Assembly (NCBI RefSeq): GCF_003028855.1
Contig: NZ_CP028324.1
Location: 310,001 to 374,000 of the forward strand
Origin: Pseudoduganella armeniaca
GTDB lineage: Bacteria; Pseudomonadota; Gammaproteobacteria; Burkholderiales; Burkholderiaceae_D
Direction of reading: 5' to 3'
DNA: 64,000 bases
The notes below the pieces were generated by a model. It was given only the letters and a program-made list of their open reading frames with translations, was not told where the DNA came from and did no database searches. Position numbers and translations under genes: made by a program. Below, piece after piece: positions 25,655 through 34,345 of the stretch. Each line of letters opens with the position of its first letter. Position 1 is the stretch's first letter.

Positions 25655-26613
25655 TTCAGGAAAGCCAGCAGGTCGTTGTTGACGCGGTCCTTGTGCGTGT
25701 CCGTCAGGCCGTGCGGCGCACCGGGATAGACCAGCAGCTTGGCATGCTTGACGATCACGGCGGAGGCACGGCCGGATGCATCGACGGGCACGATCTGGTC
25801 GTCGTCGCCATGGATGATCAGGGTCGGCTTGTCGAACTTCTTCAGGTCGTCGCGGAAGTCGGTTTCCGAGAACGCCTTGATCGAGTCGTAGGTGTTCTTG
25901 TGGCCGGCCATCATGCCCTGCATCCACCAGGCGTCGATCAGGCCTTGCGAGACCTTGGCACCGCTGCGGTTGAAGCCGAAGAACGGGCCGCTGGCGATGT
26001 CCTTGTAGAGCTGGGAGCGGTTGGACAGGGAGCCGGCGCGGATGCCGTCGAACACTTCGCGCGGCAGGCCGCCAGGATTGTCGGCGGTTTTCAGCATCAG
26101 CGGCGGCACGGCGGAGACCAGCACCAGGCCGGCGACGCGGCGCGTGCCGTGGCGGCCGACGTAGCGGGCCACTTCGCCGCCGCCCGTCGAGAAACCGACC
26201 AGCACCGCCTTGTGCAGGTCCAGCGCCTCGATCACCTGGGCCAGGTCGTCGGCGTAGTGGTCCATGTCGTTGCCGTCCCAAGGCTGGGTCGAACGGCCGT
26301 GGCCACGGCGGTCATGGGCGATGCAGCGGTAGCCGCGCTCGGCCAGGAAGATCATCTGCGATTCCCAGCTGTCCGAGTTGAGGGGCCAGCCGTGGCTGAA
26401 GACGACAGGTTGGCCGTTTTTCGGGCCCCAATCCTTGTAGTACAGCACGACGCCGTCGCGCGTCGTCACGCTGCCGACGGCGCGCTGGGGAGCTGCCGGC
26501 GTGGCGGCGGTGGCGCCGAGCGACACGCCGGCGGCGGCGGCACCGGCGGCGGCCGTGGCAGCGCTCATCAGCACGTTGCGGCGGCGCTGGTCCGGGTGGG
26601 TGGAATTGACCAT
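25648..26613 (-). CDS. Tat-exported alpha/beta hydrolase (chloroperoxidase-like)
   Basis: A 321-residue alpha/beta hydrolase. The N terminus has a twin-arginine-like signal (DQRRRNVLMSAATAAAG) with a long Ala/Gly stretch, so export by Tat is likely. The catalytic Ser is in VGFSTGGGEVARY, the acid in IIHGDDDQIVPVDAS, and the His in YPGAPHGLTDTH. The blocks VVFSHGWPLNSDSWE and CIAHDRRGHGRSTQPW are the signature of non-haem chloroperoxidase / esterase-like enzymes. The natural substrate is not predictable. It sits between the response regulator and its likely sensor kinase. Confidence 0.88.
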   Translation of the reverse strand: MVNSTHPDQRRRNVLMSAATAAAGAAAAGVSLGATAATPAAPQRAVGSVTTRDGVVLYYKDWGPKNGQPVVFSHGWPLNSDSWESQMIFLAERGYRCIAHDRRGHGRSTQPWDGNDMDHYADDLAQVIEALDLHKAVLVGFSTGGGEVARYVGRHGTRRVAGLVLVSAVPPLMLKTADNPGGLPREVFDGIRAGSLSNRSQLYKDIASGPFFGFNRSGAKVSQGLIDAWWMQGMMAGHKNTYDSIKAFSETDFRDDLKKFDKPTLIIHGDDDQIVPVDASGRASAVIVKHAKLLVYPGAPHGLTDTHKDRVNNDLLAFLKG

Positions 26614-26746
26614 GCGTTGTTCTCGCTTCTCTTCAGGTTATCGGTATTGGCATATCGGTCATGCCAACCGCAGCGTACCGGGGAGAAGCGCCGGCGCCAT
26701 CGTCACGGCGGGCGCCATCGTACTAGCTCGATCGAGCTACCCGGCG

Positions 26747-29700
26747 CTATGCCCGCCGGGCTTCGGGCCGGCGACGCTGGCGCAGCCGCTGGAACAGGGC
26801 CGCCGAGCGCTGCCCCGCGTAGGCCTGCTCGGCCGGTATGGTCAGATGCACCGAGGTGCCCTTGCCGGGAGCGGACAGCAGCGTGTACTGCGCCCCCAGG
26901 GCACGGGCGCGCTCACCCATGCCGGCGATACCGTAATGCCCGGGCCGGCCTTCACTGGACAAGGCGGTCGGCATGCCGCAGCCGTCGTCGCGCACCAGCA
27001 GGGTCAGGCCGTCGGCGCGGTAGTCGAGCACGAGTTCGACGTGGCTGGCACGGGCGTGCCGCGCCGCGTTGATCAGCGCTTCGCGCGCGATCGTCTGCAC
27101 CTCGTCGCGCACGCGCGGCGTGACGGCGCGTGGCTGGCCGTGGATGCGGGCCGTGAAGCGCTGCTGCAGCAGCACCGTGCCGTACTGCGCCAGCGCCTGG
27201 CCCAGTTCCTCCGGCTCGCCGGGCGCGCGCAGGTCGGCGATGCAGTCGCGTCCTTCCGTCATCAGCTCGTCGGCCAGGTCCAGCGTCTGCTCGATCCGGG
27301 TGCGCTGCTCGGAACCGGGCGGCAGGCTGCGTGCCTGCTGGTCGAACAGCATGACCAGACCCTGCACGCTTTGCAGGAAGGTGTCGTGCAGGCCGCGCGC
27401 GATGCGTTCGCGTTCGGCCAGGCGCTCCTGCATCAGGTCCTGCAGCCGCGCGGTGAGGCGGCGCACGCGCAGCACGTACAGGCTGCCCAGCAGCAGCCCC
27501 GCCAGCAGGACCATCGAGGCCGTGAACCAGCCGGTTTCCACGAAACGCGGCGGCACTACCAGCGCCAGCGTGGCGCCGTCCTGGTTCCACACGCCGTCTT
27601 CGTTGGCGGCGATGACACGGAAGCGGTAGCTGCCCGGTCCCAGGTTGGTATAGACGGCCTCGCGGCGCGTGCCGGCCTCCTGCCAGCGCTCGTCGAAACC
27701 TTCCAGGCGGTAGCGGAAGCGCACCCGCTCGGGCATGGCCAGGCTGGGCGCCGTGTAGGCGATGCGCAGGTTGCGGCTGCCGACCGGCAGGCGTACCTCG
27801 CCCTGCGCCGGATAGCCGGCATCGCCCGCGCGCACGGTCAGCAGCTGCACCGGCGGCGCCAGGGGATTGCGGGCGATCCGGGCCGGATCGAGACTGGCCA
27901 CCTCGCTGGCGGTGGCGAACCACAGCCGGCCGTCCGCGCTTTGCGTCAGCGAAGGCAAGGGCCGCAGCTGCTCGGCGCTGCCGACCAGCCCGTCGAGGGC
28001 ATCGAAGCGCTCGTACGGCAACGGCCGCGCGGGTTCGCGCAACAGGCGCTCGACATCGGCCGCGGCGACGCGGCTGATGCCGTCGGCACCGTGCAGCCAC
28101 AATTCACCGGTGCGGGTGCGCACGAGGCCTGAAATGCCGCGCAGCGGTCGCTCTCCGGCCGGTGTCACGTCGTGCCAGCGCCGGCCGTCGAACCACGCCA
28201 GTCCATTCTGCCCGCCGGCCCAGACGCGCGGACCGTCCGGCAACAGCACCTGGACATGCCCCAGCTGCAGGCCCTGGGCGGTACCGAACACGCGCGCGCG
28301 CCCGGCCTCGATCAGCGCGATGCGATTGCGCAGGTAGCCGGCCCAGACCCGGCCCGCGTCGTCGGTCGCGAGCGACATCGCCCATCCGTCGGGCAGGCCG
28401 GCCACGTCGCCGCCCTTGCGCCAGCGGTCGCCGTCGATCCGGAACACGCCAGCGCCGGGCAGCGATATCCACATGCGTCCATGGCCGTCTACCGTCATGG
28501 CCTGGGTATCGTGATCGCCCAGCCCGGGCGGGTGCGGCAGTTCGGTCAGCGTGCCAGACGCGCCGCGGCGCCAGCGCGCCTTGCGGTCGGCGAACCACAA
28601 CGTGCCATCGGGCGCACGGTAGCTGCAGGTCAGCTCGAGCTGGCCCAAGGTCTCCTGTGCGCCGGCAATCGTGTAGCGCCGCAGCGCCTGGCGGCGGTCG
28701 CCGATGACGACACCATCACCATCGCCGAGCACGCTCGGCCGGTCGAACGGCGTTGCCGCGGGCACGCTGTGCAGCCGGGTACGGCGCAGGCGATCCAGGC
28801 CGGCCGAGGTGCCGACCCACAGGTTGCCCTCACGGTCTTCGAACGCCGTCTGCGGCAGCGGTCCGCTCATGCCGTTCGCCTTGCTCAGCTGCAGTGCGCC
28901 GGCAGCGCTGCCGACATACGGCGGCTTGCGCAGCTCCAGCGCATTGACCTTTAGGATCCACATATTGCCGGCGCGGTCGAACAGCGCACCGTTGCCCCCC
29001 AGTTCGGCGTGCGGCGCGGAATTGCCGGGCGGCGCGTCGGCCAGTACGCGGTAATGCTTGTCGATGCCGTCCGATCCCCAGATGGTGCCGTCCGGCGCCT
29101 CGGCCAGTGCCATCAGGTCGATATACGGCCATGCGCGCCGATAGCGTACCCCGCCTCGTTCGCGCAGGTAGACCCCGCCCGCCACCGAGACCCACTGCCG
29201 GCCATCGCGGCCAAACAGCACCTGCCGGGTGCTCGCTTCGGGCAGGCCCTCGGCCCGGCCGACACGCCGAAAGCGCGTGGCGCCGGGCGCCAGGTGTCCC
29301 AACCCGGTTGCCGTGGCGACCCAGACGCTGCCGTCCGGGCCTTCCGTCATCGTCAGCACGGTGCCGGCAGGCAGGCCGTCCGCCGCGGTGAAGAGGCGCA
29401 TGCGGCCATCGTCGAACATGCTGACACCGCCGAAGCGGTCGCCAACCCACAGGCGGCCGTCGCGTGTCGCCAGCAGGGCCAGGGGGCTGGTGGACGGCAG
29501 GCGATGCCCCTGCACGCTGTCCATGCGCTGGAAATCGACACCGTCGAAGCGGAACAGGCCGTTGGGCGAGCTGACCCACAGCCAGCCATCGGGCGTCTGG
29601 GTGAACTGGACGACGTCGGCGGGCGCGCCGCGCTCGCCGTTCCAGGCGGTGTGGGCGTAGTCGCCCAGTTGATGGGTGGCGGCGCTGGTCGGCAGGGGCA

Positions 29701-29749
29701 GCGCGAGGAACGCCAGTAGCGTGGCGCGGCGCAGCAGGGGCAACGCCAT
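26747..29749 (-). CDS. Two-component regulator propeller sensor histidine kinase
   Basis: A 1000-residue membrane sensor kinase. After a signal peptide or anchor (LLAFLALPLPTSAA), residues ~25-630 contain repeated propeller units (TPDGWLWVSSPNGLFRFDG, EDREGNLWVGTSAGLDRLRR). A Y_Y_Y domain follows at ~640-705 (RFRYRLEGFDERWQEAG), then a membrane helix (~715-735). The HisKA_3 phosphoacceptor is near residue 788 (RIARGLHDTFLQSVQG), and the HATPase domain has VRDDGCGMP and GIAGMGERARAL. ATG 29749 is chosen over the upstream TTG at 29767. Such kinases often sense glycans or breakdown products; the ligand here is unknown. Confidence 0.9.
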   Translation of the reverse strand: MALPLLRRATLLAFLALPLPTSAATHQLGDYAHTAWNGERGAPADVVQFTQTPDGWLWVSSPNGLFRFDGVDFQRMDSVQGHRLPSTSPLALLATRDGRLWVGDRFGGVSMFDDGRMRLFTAADGLPAGTVLTMTEGPDGSVWVATATGLGHLAPGATRFRRVGRAEGLPEASTRQVLFGRDGRQWVSVAGGVYLRERGGVRYRRAWPYIDLMALAEAPDGTIWGSDGIDKHYRVLADAPPGNSAPHAELGGNGALFDRAGNMWILKVNALELRKPPYVGSAAGALQLSKANGMSGPLPQTAFEDREGNLWVGTSAGLDRLRRTRLHSVPAATPFDRPSVLGDGDGVVIGDRRQALRRYTIAGAQETLGQLELTCSYRAPDGTLWFADRKARWRRGASGTLTELPHPPGLGDHDTQAMTVDGHGRMWISLPGAGVFRIDGDRWRKGGDVAGLPDGWAMSLATDDAGRVWAGYLRNRIALIEAGRARVFGTAQGLQLGHVQVLLPDGPRVWAGGQNGLAWFDGRRWHDVTPAGERPLRGISGLVRTRTGELWLHGADGISRVAAADVERLLREPARPLPYERFDALDGLVGSAEQLRPLPSLTQSADGRLWFATASEVASLDPARIARNPLAPPVQLLTVRAGDAGYPAQGEVRLPVGSRNLRIAYTAPSLAMPERVRFRYRLEGFDERWQEAGTRREAVYTNLGPGSYRFRVIAANEDGVWNQDGATLALVVPPRFVETGWFTASMVLLAGLLLGSLYVLRVRRLTARLQDLMQERLAERERIARGLHDTFLQSVQGLVMLFDQQARSLPPGSEQRTRIEQTLDLADELMTEGRDCIADLRAPGEPEELGQALAQYGTVLLQQRFTARIHGQPRAVTPRVRDEVQTIAREALINAARHARASHVELVLDYRADGLTLLVRDDGCGMPTALSSEGRPGHYGIAGMGERARALGAQYTLLSAPGKGTSVHLTIPAEQAYAGQRSAALFQRLRQRRRPEARRA

Positions 29750-29868
29750 CGTTACCGCCGCGCGCAAGGCTGGCGCGGGAGGGCAGTGTTCATCAGGCCA
29801 GATTCAAGTGGTTGCCGATACCGGACGGGCAGGAGGAGCGCTGCCTGGGCAGCGCGGGAATTGCCCGG

Positions 29869-29874
29869 ATTATA
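29869..29874 (-). promoter_or_regulatory. -10 box candidate for the propeller kinase
   Basis: On the minus strand TATAAT at 29869-29874 is a perfect -10 hexamer, about 120 bp ahead of the kinase start. The -35 position shows TGTACG, a poor match, so an activator may be needed. It lies in the 174 bp between the YceI stop and the kinase start. Confidence 0.35.
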
Positions 29875-29923
29875 AGGCTTTGAACAGACCGCGTACAGGC
29901 AGCCCTGACCCGACACGCCGGCC

Positions 29924-30496
29924 TTACTTGGCCGCCACCGCCTCGACCTGGATGCGCAGCGCGACGTCCATCGAAAAACCGTAGTCCTTGCCGGCGGTGA
30001 GGCCGAAGTCGGCCCGGTTGAACGTGGCGGCGGCATCGGCGCCGCACAGCTCGCGCTTGAGCATCGGGTGCGGGATGCACTTGAACTTGTTCAGCTTCAG
30101 CGCGACCGGCTTCGTCACGCCATGCAGGGTCAGCTCGCCCTGCACCTCGGTGGGCGCGCCGGCGGCGAATCCCGTCAGCTTGCCGCGGTAACGGGCCGTG
30201 CCGCCGAAGCGGGCGACGTCGAAGAAGTCCTTGCCGCGCGCCCATTCGTTCAGGGCGTCGTTGCCGAAATCGATGCTGGTGAGGTCGATGTCGATGTCCA
30301 CGTTGCCGCTGCCCGCTTCGCGGTCCAGCACGACCTTGCCGCTGTTCTTGTTGATCTTGCCGCGCCAGACCGAGATGCCCATGTGGTCGGCCTCGAAGCT
30401 GGGGAAGGTGTGGGTCGGATCGATGTCGTACGTCACGGGGGCGGCGAACGCGGTGGCGCTGGCCATCGTCAACGCGAACAGCAGGCTGGTTTTCAT
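29924..30496 (-). CDS. YceI-family periplasmic lipid-binding protein
   Basis: A 190-residue protein with a signal peptide (MKTSLLFALTMASATAFAAP) and a YceI lipocalin-like barrel. Diagnostic blocks are YDIDPTHTFPSFEADHMG, VDIDIDLTSIDFGNDALNEW, and GELTLHGVTKPVALKLNKF. Such proteins bind isoprenoid lipids such as ubiquinone and are often induced by base or stress. The ATG at 30496 gives a clean signal peptide. It is probably monocistronic. Confidence 0.9.
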   Translation of the reverse strand: MKTSLLFALTMASATAFAAPVTYDIDPTHTFPSFEADHMGISVWRGKINKNSGKVVLDREAGSGNVDIDIDLTSIDFGNDALNEWARGKDFFDVARFGGTARYRGKLTGFAAGAPTEVQGELTLHGVTKPVALKLNKFKCIPHPMLKRELCGADAAATFNRADFGLTAGKDYGFSMDVALRIQVEAVAAK

Positions 30497-30559
30497 GCGG
30501 CGTCTCCAGGTCACAAGGGATGCGGTACTGTGACCCGGGGCGGCGCGCGCTGTCAAGCC

Positions 30560-31057
30560 TCAGCGTTCGTACTTCAACGCGACCCGGAACGGGAACTCCT
30601 GCGTGCAGGGCTGGCCCTGGCACAGGGCCGGCTTGTACTGCTCCACCACCAGCAGGTTGCTGAGAAGTTGCGTCATCTCCGGCGTGGCCGATTCGTAGAT
30701 GCGCACCTCGATGGCCTTGCCGTCCGGGCCGACGATGACGCCGGCGTCGAACTTGCCCTCCAGGTGCGTGCGCCCCTGCATTTGTCCAACGGTGCGGAAC
30801 AAGCGTTTCAGGCCATACTTCGGATAAGGCGGTTCGTCGTTTGGCCCCATGCGCTCGTAGTGGGCGCGCAGGCGTGCCTTTTCCGCCTCCGTCAGCTGCG
30901 CATAGGTTTTCTCGAACGGCAGGAAGCCGGCTGCGGCGTCGCGCCGCAGGTGGCTGCCCGTGGGCGCGTCGTCTTTCAGTTTGTAGGCCTGCTGCGCCGG
31001 GGCGCTGCCGATCGCAAGCAGCAGCAGTGCCACGGCAACGGTAAGATAAGTGCGCAC
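30560..31057 (-). CDS. Exported protein with TonB-C-like domain
   Basis: A 165-residue protein with an N-terminal signal peptide (MRTYLTVAVALLLLAIGSAP) and a C-terminal region (~100-165) resembling the TonB C-terminal fold: EGKFDAGVIVGPDGKAIEVR, then a block around VVEQYKPALCQGQPC with two cysteines that could form a disulfide. The typical N-terminal anchor and proline-rich spacer of a real TonB are missing. It is thus a secreted periplasmic protein, not a working energy transducer. Function unknown. Confidence 0.65.
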   Translation of the reverse strand: MRTYLTVAVALLLLAIGSAPAQQAYKLKDDAPTGSHLRRDAAAGFLPFEKTYAQLTEAEKARLRAHYERMGPNDEPPYPKYGLKRLFRTVGQMQGRTHLEGKFDAGVIVGPDGKAIEVRIYESATPEMTQLLSNLLVVEQYKPALCQGQPCTQEFPFRVALKYER

Positions 31058-31147
31058 GCTCGATCCCCCAAAACCTGTTTATACCGTAAGAGGGAGGCCG
31101 CAATGCTCACCGATTGTCACGCCGCCGTAATATTTTTCAGCGGCGAT

Positions 31148-31768
31148 TCAGCTGCGGGCGCGCTGGTTCGACAGATACACGTTATCGGGCGCCAGCGCCG
31201 TGCCATCCGCTACAGCCGCCACCCAATCCTCGGTACTGCACACGGCGGCGAAGTTCGAGTGAAAAACGGTGCAGAACACGCGATGGATCTCCTCGGCGCT
31301 GGCGCGGCCGCCGTCGTTCGCGTACGGCAGCGCCCCGGTGGCATCGGCCAGCACTTCCACCTTCAGGCCCCGGTGCGACGCTTCGTACACGGTGGCGGCA
31401 TCGCAGTTGTGCGTCATGTAGCCGACGATCGTCAGCGTGTCGATCCCGTGCTGGTCCAGCCACGGCGCCAGGTCGGTGCCGGTAAACACGCTGGCCTTGG
31501 CCTTGTGGACCAGGTGGTCGCGCGGCAGGCCGGCGATCTCCTCGTGCAGCTGCCAGCCGGGCGAGCCCTGCGCGAACACGGGCGAGCTGGCCGGGCTGTC
31601 GTGCTGCACGACGACGACAGGAATGCCGGCCGCGTGGGCCGTGTTCATCGCCTGCACGATATTGGGCAGCGAAGTCGTCACGGGCGGGTACTCGATCGGC
31701 AGGTGGCCGGTGAAGTATTCGTTCTGGACGTCGATGACGAGCAGGGCGCGGCGCGGGGCGGTGGACAT
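31148..31768 (-). CDS. Isochorismatase-family cysteine hydrolase
   Basis: A 206-residue hydrolase. The catalytic triad is visible: Asp in LLVIDVQNEYF, Lys in LVHKAKASVFTG, and Cys in VGYMTHNCDAATVYEAS. Family members hydrolyse amides such as nicotinamide or isochorismate, and the substrate here is unknown. AAGGAG sits 6 bp upstream of the ATG at 31768 (MSTAPRR), so this start is better than the in-frame ATG at 31774. It is divergent from the GlxA-type regulator, which often controls a neighbouring cysteine hydrolase. Confidence 0.87.
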   Translation of the reverse strand: MSTAPRRALLVIDVQNEYFTGHLPIEYPPVTTSLPNIVQAMNTAHAAGIPVVVVQHDSPASSPVFAQGSPGWQLHEEIAGLPRDHLVHKAKASVFTGTDLAPWLDQHGIDTLTIVGYMTHNCDAATVYEASHRGLKVEVLADATGALPYANDGGRASAEEIHRVFCTVFHSNFAAVCSTEDWVAAVADGTALAPDNVYLSNQRARS

Positions 31769-31851
31769 GTGCATCTCCTTGAAAAGTGGCAGTGACGTCA
31801 TTGTGGCCGTCCTGGCGCGGCCCCGACAGTGGCCCGAAGGCCAGCCATCGC

Positions 31852-31857
31852 TATAAT
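31852..31857 (+). promoter_or_regulatory. -10 box next to the GlxA start (possible leaderless mRNA)
   Basis: TATAAT at 31852-31857 is a perfect -10 hexamer only 6 nt before the ATG at 31864. A normal spacing of 6-7 nt would put the transcription start on that ATG. No Shine-Dalgarno is seen and no -35 match lies at the expected place. Confidence 0.4.
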
Positions 31858-31863
31858 CGGGCC

Positions 31864-32817
31864 ATGGACACTACCCGCATCGCCGTCGTCGCGTTCGACG
31901 GCATCACTCCCTTCCACCTATCGGTGCCGTGCCTGGTGTTCGGCAGCGGCGACGCCGGTGCGGCGCCGTTCGATGTGACCGTATGCGCGACCATGGCCGG
32001 CACCTTGCGCACCTCGGCCGGCTTCGCCATCGCGGTCGAAAGCGACCTGGAAGCGCTGGCCGATGCCGCCATCGTCGTGGTGCCGTCCTGGCACGACGAC
32101 TATCGCCCGGCGCCGCCGGCGCTGCTGGACGCGCTGCGGGCCGCGCACGGCCGTGGCGCCCGCATTGTCGGCCTGTGCCTGGGCGCGTTCGTGCTGGCCG
32201 AGGCGGGGCTGCTGGACGGCCGCGGCGCCACCACGCACTGGGCCAGCGCGGCGGAGCTGGCGCGGCGCCATCCGCGCGTGCGGGTCGATGCGGACGTGCT
32301 GTATGTGGACGAGGGCAGTGTACTGACCTCCGCCGGCGTCGCCGCCGGGCTGGATTGTTCGCTGCACCTGCTGCGCCAGCTGGCCGGTGCCGACGTGGCG
32401 AACCGGGTGGCGCGCCGCCTGCTGGTGGCGCCGCACCGTACCGGCGGCCAGGCCCAGTTCATCGAGCGCCCGGTGCCTGCGGCGGGACAGGGTGGCCGCT
32501 TTGCCCAGGTGCTGGAATGGGTGCTGGCGCACCTGGCGCAGGAGCACAGCATCGACGCGCTGGCCGAACGGGCCGCCATGAGCCGGCGCAATTTCACCCG
32601 CCACTTCCGCCAGAGCACCGGCACGTCGTTCAAGCAGTGGCTGCTGGGGCAGCGCCTGGCCCACGCCCAGCTGCTGCTCGAAAGCGGCGACACGCCGGTC
32701 GAACTGGTGGCCCAGGCCAGCGGTTTCGGCTCGGCGCTGTCGCTGCGCCAGCATTTCCGCACCGCGTTCCAGACCTCGCCGTCGCAGTACCGCAAACAGT
32801 TCCGCGCGGCGGCGTGA
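31864..32817 (+). CDS. GlxA-type AraC-family regulator
   Basis: A 317-residue regulator. Residues ~5-165 form a DJ-1/PfpI-like domain, with Cys in GLCLGAFVLAEAGLLDGR and the partner block GATTHWASAAELARRHP. Residues ~210-310 form an AraC DNA-binding domain with two helix-turn-helices (IDALAERAAMSRRNFTRHFR and ELVAQASGFGSALSLRQHFR). Start 31864 is fixed by the DJ-1 fold beginning a few residues later. It is divergent from the cysteine hydrolase gene and may control it. Confidence 0.88.
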   Translation: MDTTRIAVVAFDGITPFHLSVPCLVFGSGDAGAAPFDVTVCATMAGTLRTSAGFAIAVESDLEALADAAIVVVPSWHDDYRPAPPALLDALRAAHGRGARIVGLCLGAFVLAEAGLLDGRGATTHWASAAELARRHPRVRVDADVLYVDEGSVLTSAGVAAGLDCSLHLLRQLAGADVANRVARRLLVAPHRTGGQAQFIERPVPAAGQGGRFAQVLEWVLAHLAQEHSIDALAERAAMSRRNFTRHFRQSTGTSFKQWLLGQRLAHAQLLLESGDTPVELVAQASGFGSALSLRQHFRTAFQTSPSQYRKQFRAAA

Positions 32818-32820
32818 GAC

Positions 32821-34323
32821 TTACCAGCCGGTGCCGGCGCAGTACTGCTGCACGTACTGCTGGTGCGACGGCAGTTGCGCCACCGTGCGCTCGATCGACG
32901 TGGCCATCGAGCCGAGGAAATGCGCTAGCTCGTCGTCGCCCATCAGGTCCGCCGTCTGGTGATGCTGGCGCGGATGGATGCCCTGGCCCAGCATCACCTG
33001 GATCCAGCTGTTCTCGGCAAACAGTTCATTGGGGATGCGGAACACCCGGCCCGTTTCGCGGAACAGGTCGATGCGGTGGCGCAGCGAGGCCGGTACCGGC
33101 ATGCTGGCCGCGTCGCGCCAATACGGTGTGTCGCGCCGGTTCGTCACGTGGTAGTGCAGGATGATGAAGTCACGGATGTGGTGGATCTCCGTTTCCGCCT
33201 GCTTGTTGTACTCGTCCACGTCGGCCTGGCTGATGCCATCGGTGGGAAACATCTGCATCAGGCGGATGATGCCGCGCTGGATCAGGTGGATGCTGGTCGA
33301 TTCGATCGGTTCCAAAAAACCGCTGGCTAGGCCGATGGCGACGCAATTGCCCTTCCACGTCTGGCGGCGCTGGCCCGGCTTGAAGCGGATGATCCGCGGC
33401 GTCATCAGGGGTTCACCCTCGACGTTGGCCTGCAAGGTGCGAATCGCCGTGTCGTCGTCCGTGTAGCGGCTCGAGTAGACGATGCCGTTGCCGACCCGGT
33501 GCTGCAGCGGGATGCGCCACTGCCAGCCCGACTCGCGCCCGATCGAGCGCGTCAGCGGAATGGCGTCGCCCACGGATTTCGTCTGCAGCGCCGCCGCGCT
33601 GTCGTTGAACAGCCAGTGCGACCAGTCCTCGTAGCCCACGCCCATCGTCTCGCCGATCAAGAGGGCGCGAAAGCCCGTGCAGTCGATGAACAGGTCGCCC
33701 TCCAGCTCCAGGCCGGAGTCGAGCCGCAGCGCCCGGATGTCGCCGTGGATCAGGTCCTTGCGCACCTCGGCGATCTTGCCCTCGACACGCTGCACGCCGT
33801 AGCGCTCCGAAAAGCGGCGCAGGAACCTGGCGTAGCGGCCCGCATCCATGTGGTAGGCGTAGTTCATGCCGTTCTTCGGCAGGTGGGCGAAGCGGTTGTG
33901 CAGCGACGCCTTCAGCTCCAGGCAGTAGTCGCCATAGTCGCCAGCCAGGCCGCGCTCGCGGCCCTTGTGCCAGAAATGCTGGAAGCCGGCCGTCCAGTGG
34001 TCCGTGCCGGTGGTGCCGAACGAGTGGATGTAATCCTCGCCCACGTTGCGCCAGTTCTCGAAGCTGATGCCCAGCTTGAACGTGGCCATGGTCTCGGCCA
34101 TGAATTCGCGCTCGTCGATCTCGAGCAGGTGATGGAAGTTCATCAGGGTCGGAATCGTTGCCTCGCCCACGCCGACAGTGCCGATCTCATCGGACTCGAT
34201 CAGCTTGATGTCGAGCAGCTTGCCCAGCGATTTCGACAAGCCTGCCGCCACCATCCAGCCGGCCGTGCCGCCGCCGGCGATGACGACCTTGCGGATCGGG
34301 CGCTGCGCTCTGGTCTGTTCCAC
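32821..34323 (-). CDS. Tryptophan-halogenase-like flavoprotein 1
   Basis: A 500-residue FAD-dependent halogenase-like protein. The dinucleotide motif GGGTAGWMVAAGLSKSL is at ~17-33. The Lys of FKLGISFENW matches the active-site Lys of PrnA, and Glu in LEPIESTSIHLIQ matches its catalytic Glu. The halogenase motif WxWxIP is intact (GWQWRIP). Enzymes of this family use reduced FAD, oxygen and halide to halogenate indoles. The reductant, substrate and even halogenating activity are unknown here. It is the last gene of the TonB-receptor / SapC / JmjC operon, 22 bp after its upstream neighbour. Confidence 0.85.
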   Translation of the reverse strand: MEQTRAQRPIRKVVIAGGGTAGWMVAAGLSKSLGKLLDIKLIESDEIGTVGVGEATIPTLMNFHHLLEIDEREFMAETMATFKLGISFENWRNVGEDYIHSFGTTGTDHWTAGFQHFWHKGRERGLAGDYGDYCLELKASLHNRFAHLPKNGMNYAYHMDAGRYARFLRRFSERYGVQRVEGKIAEVRKDLIHGDIRALRLDSGLELEGDLFIDCTGFRALLIGETMGVGYEDWSHWLFNDSAAALQTKSVGDAIPLTRSIGRESGWQWRIPLQHRVGNGIVYSSRYTDDDTAIRTLQANVEGEPLMTPRIIRFKPGQRRQTWKGNCVAIGLASGFLEPIESTSIHLIQRGIIRLMQMFPTDGISQADVDEYNKQAETEIHHIRDFIILHYHVTNRRDTPYWRDAASMPVPASLRHRIDLFRETGRVFRIPNELFAENSWIQVMLGQGIHPRQHHQTADLMGDDELAHFLGSMATSIERTVAQLPSHQQYVQQYCAGTGW

Positions 34324-34345
34324 GATAGTCTCCTCCGTTTTTATA

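Noticed and set aside
30560..31057. A true TonB energy transducer
   Set aside because: Only a TonB-C-like end is present; the membrane anchor is replaced by a cleavable signal peptide and there is no proline-rich spacer.
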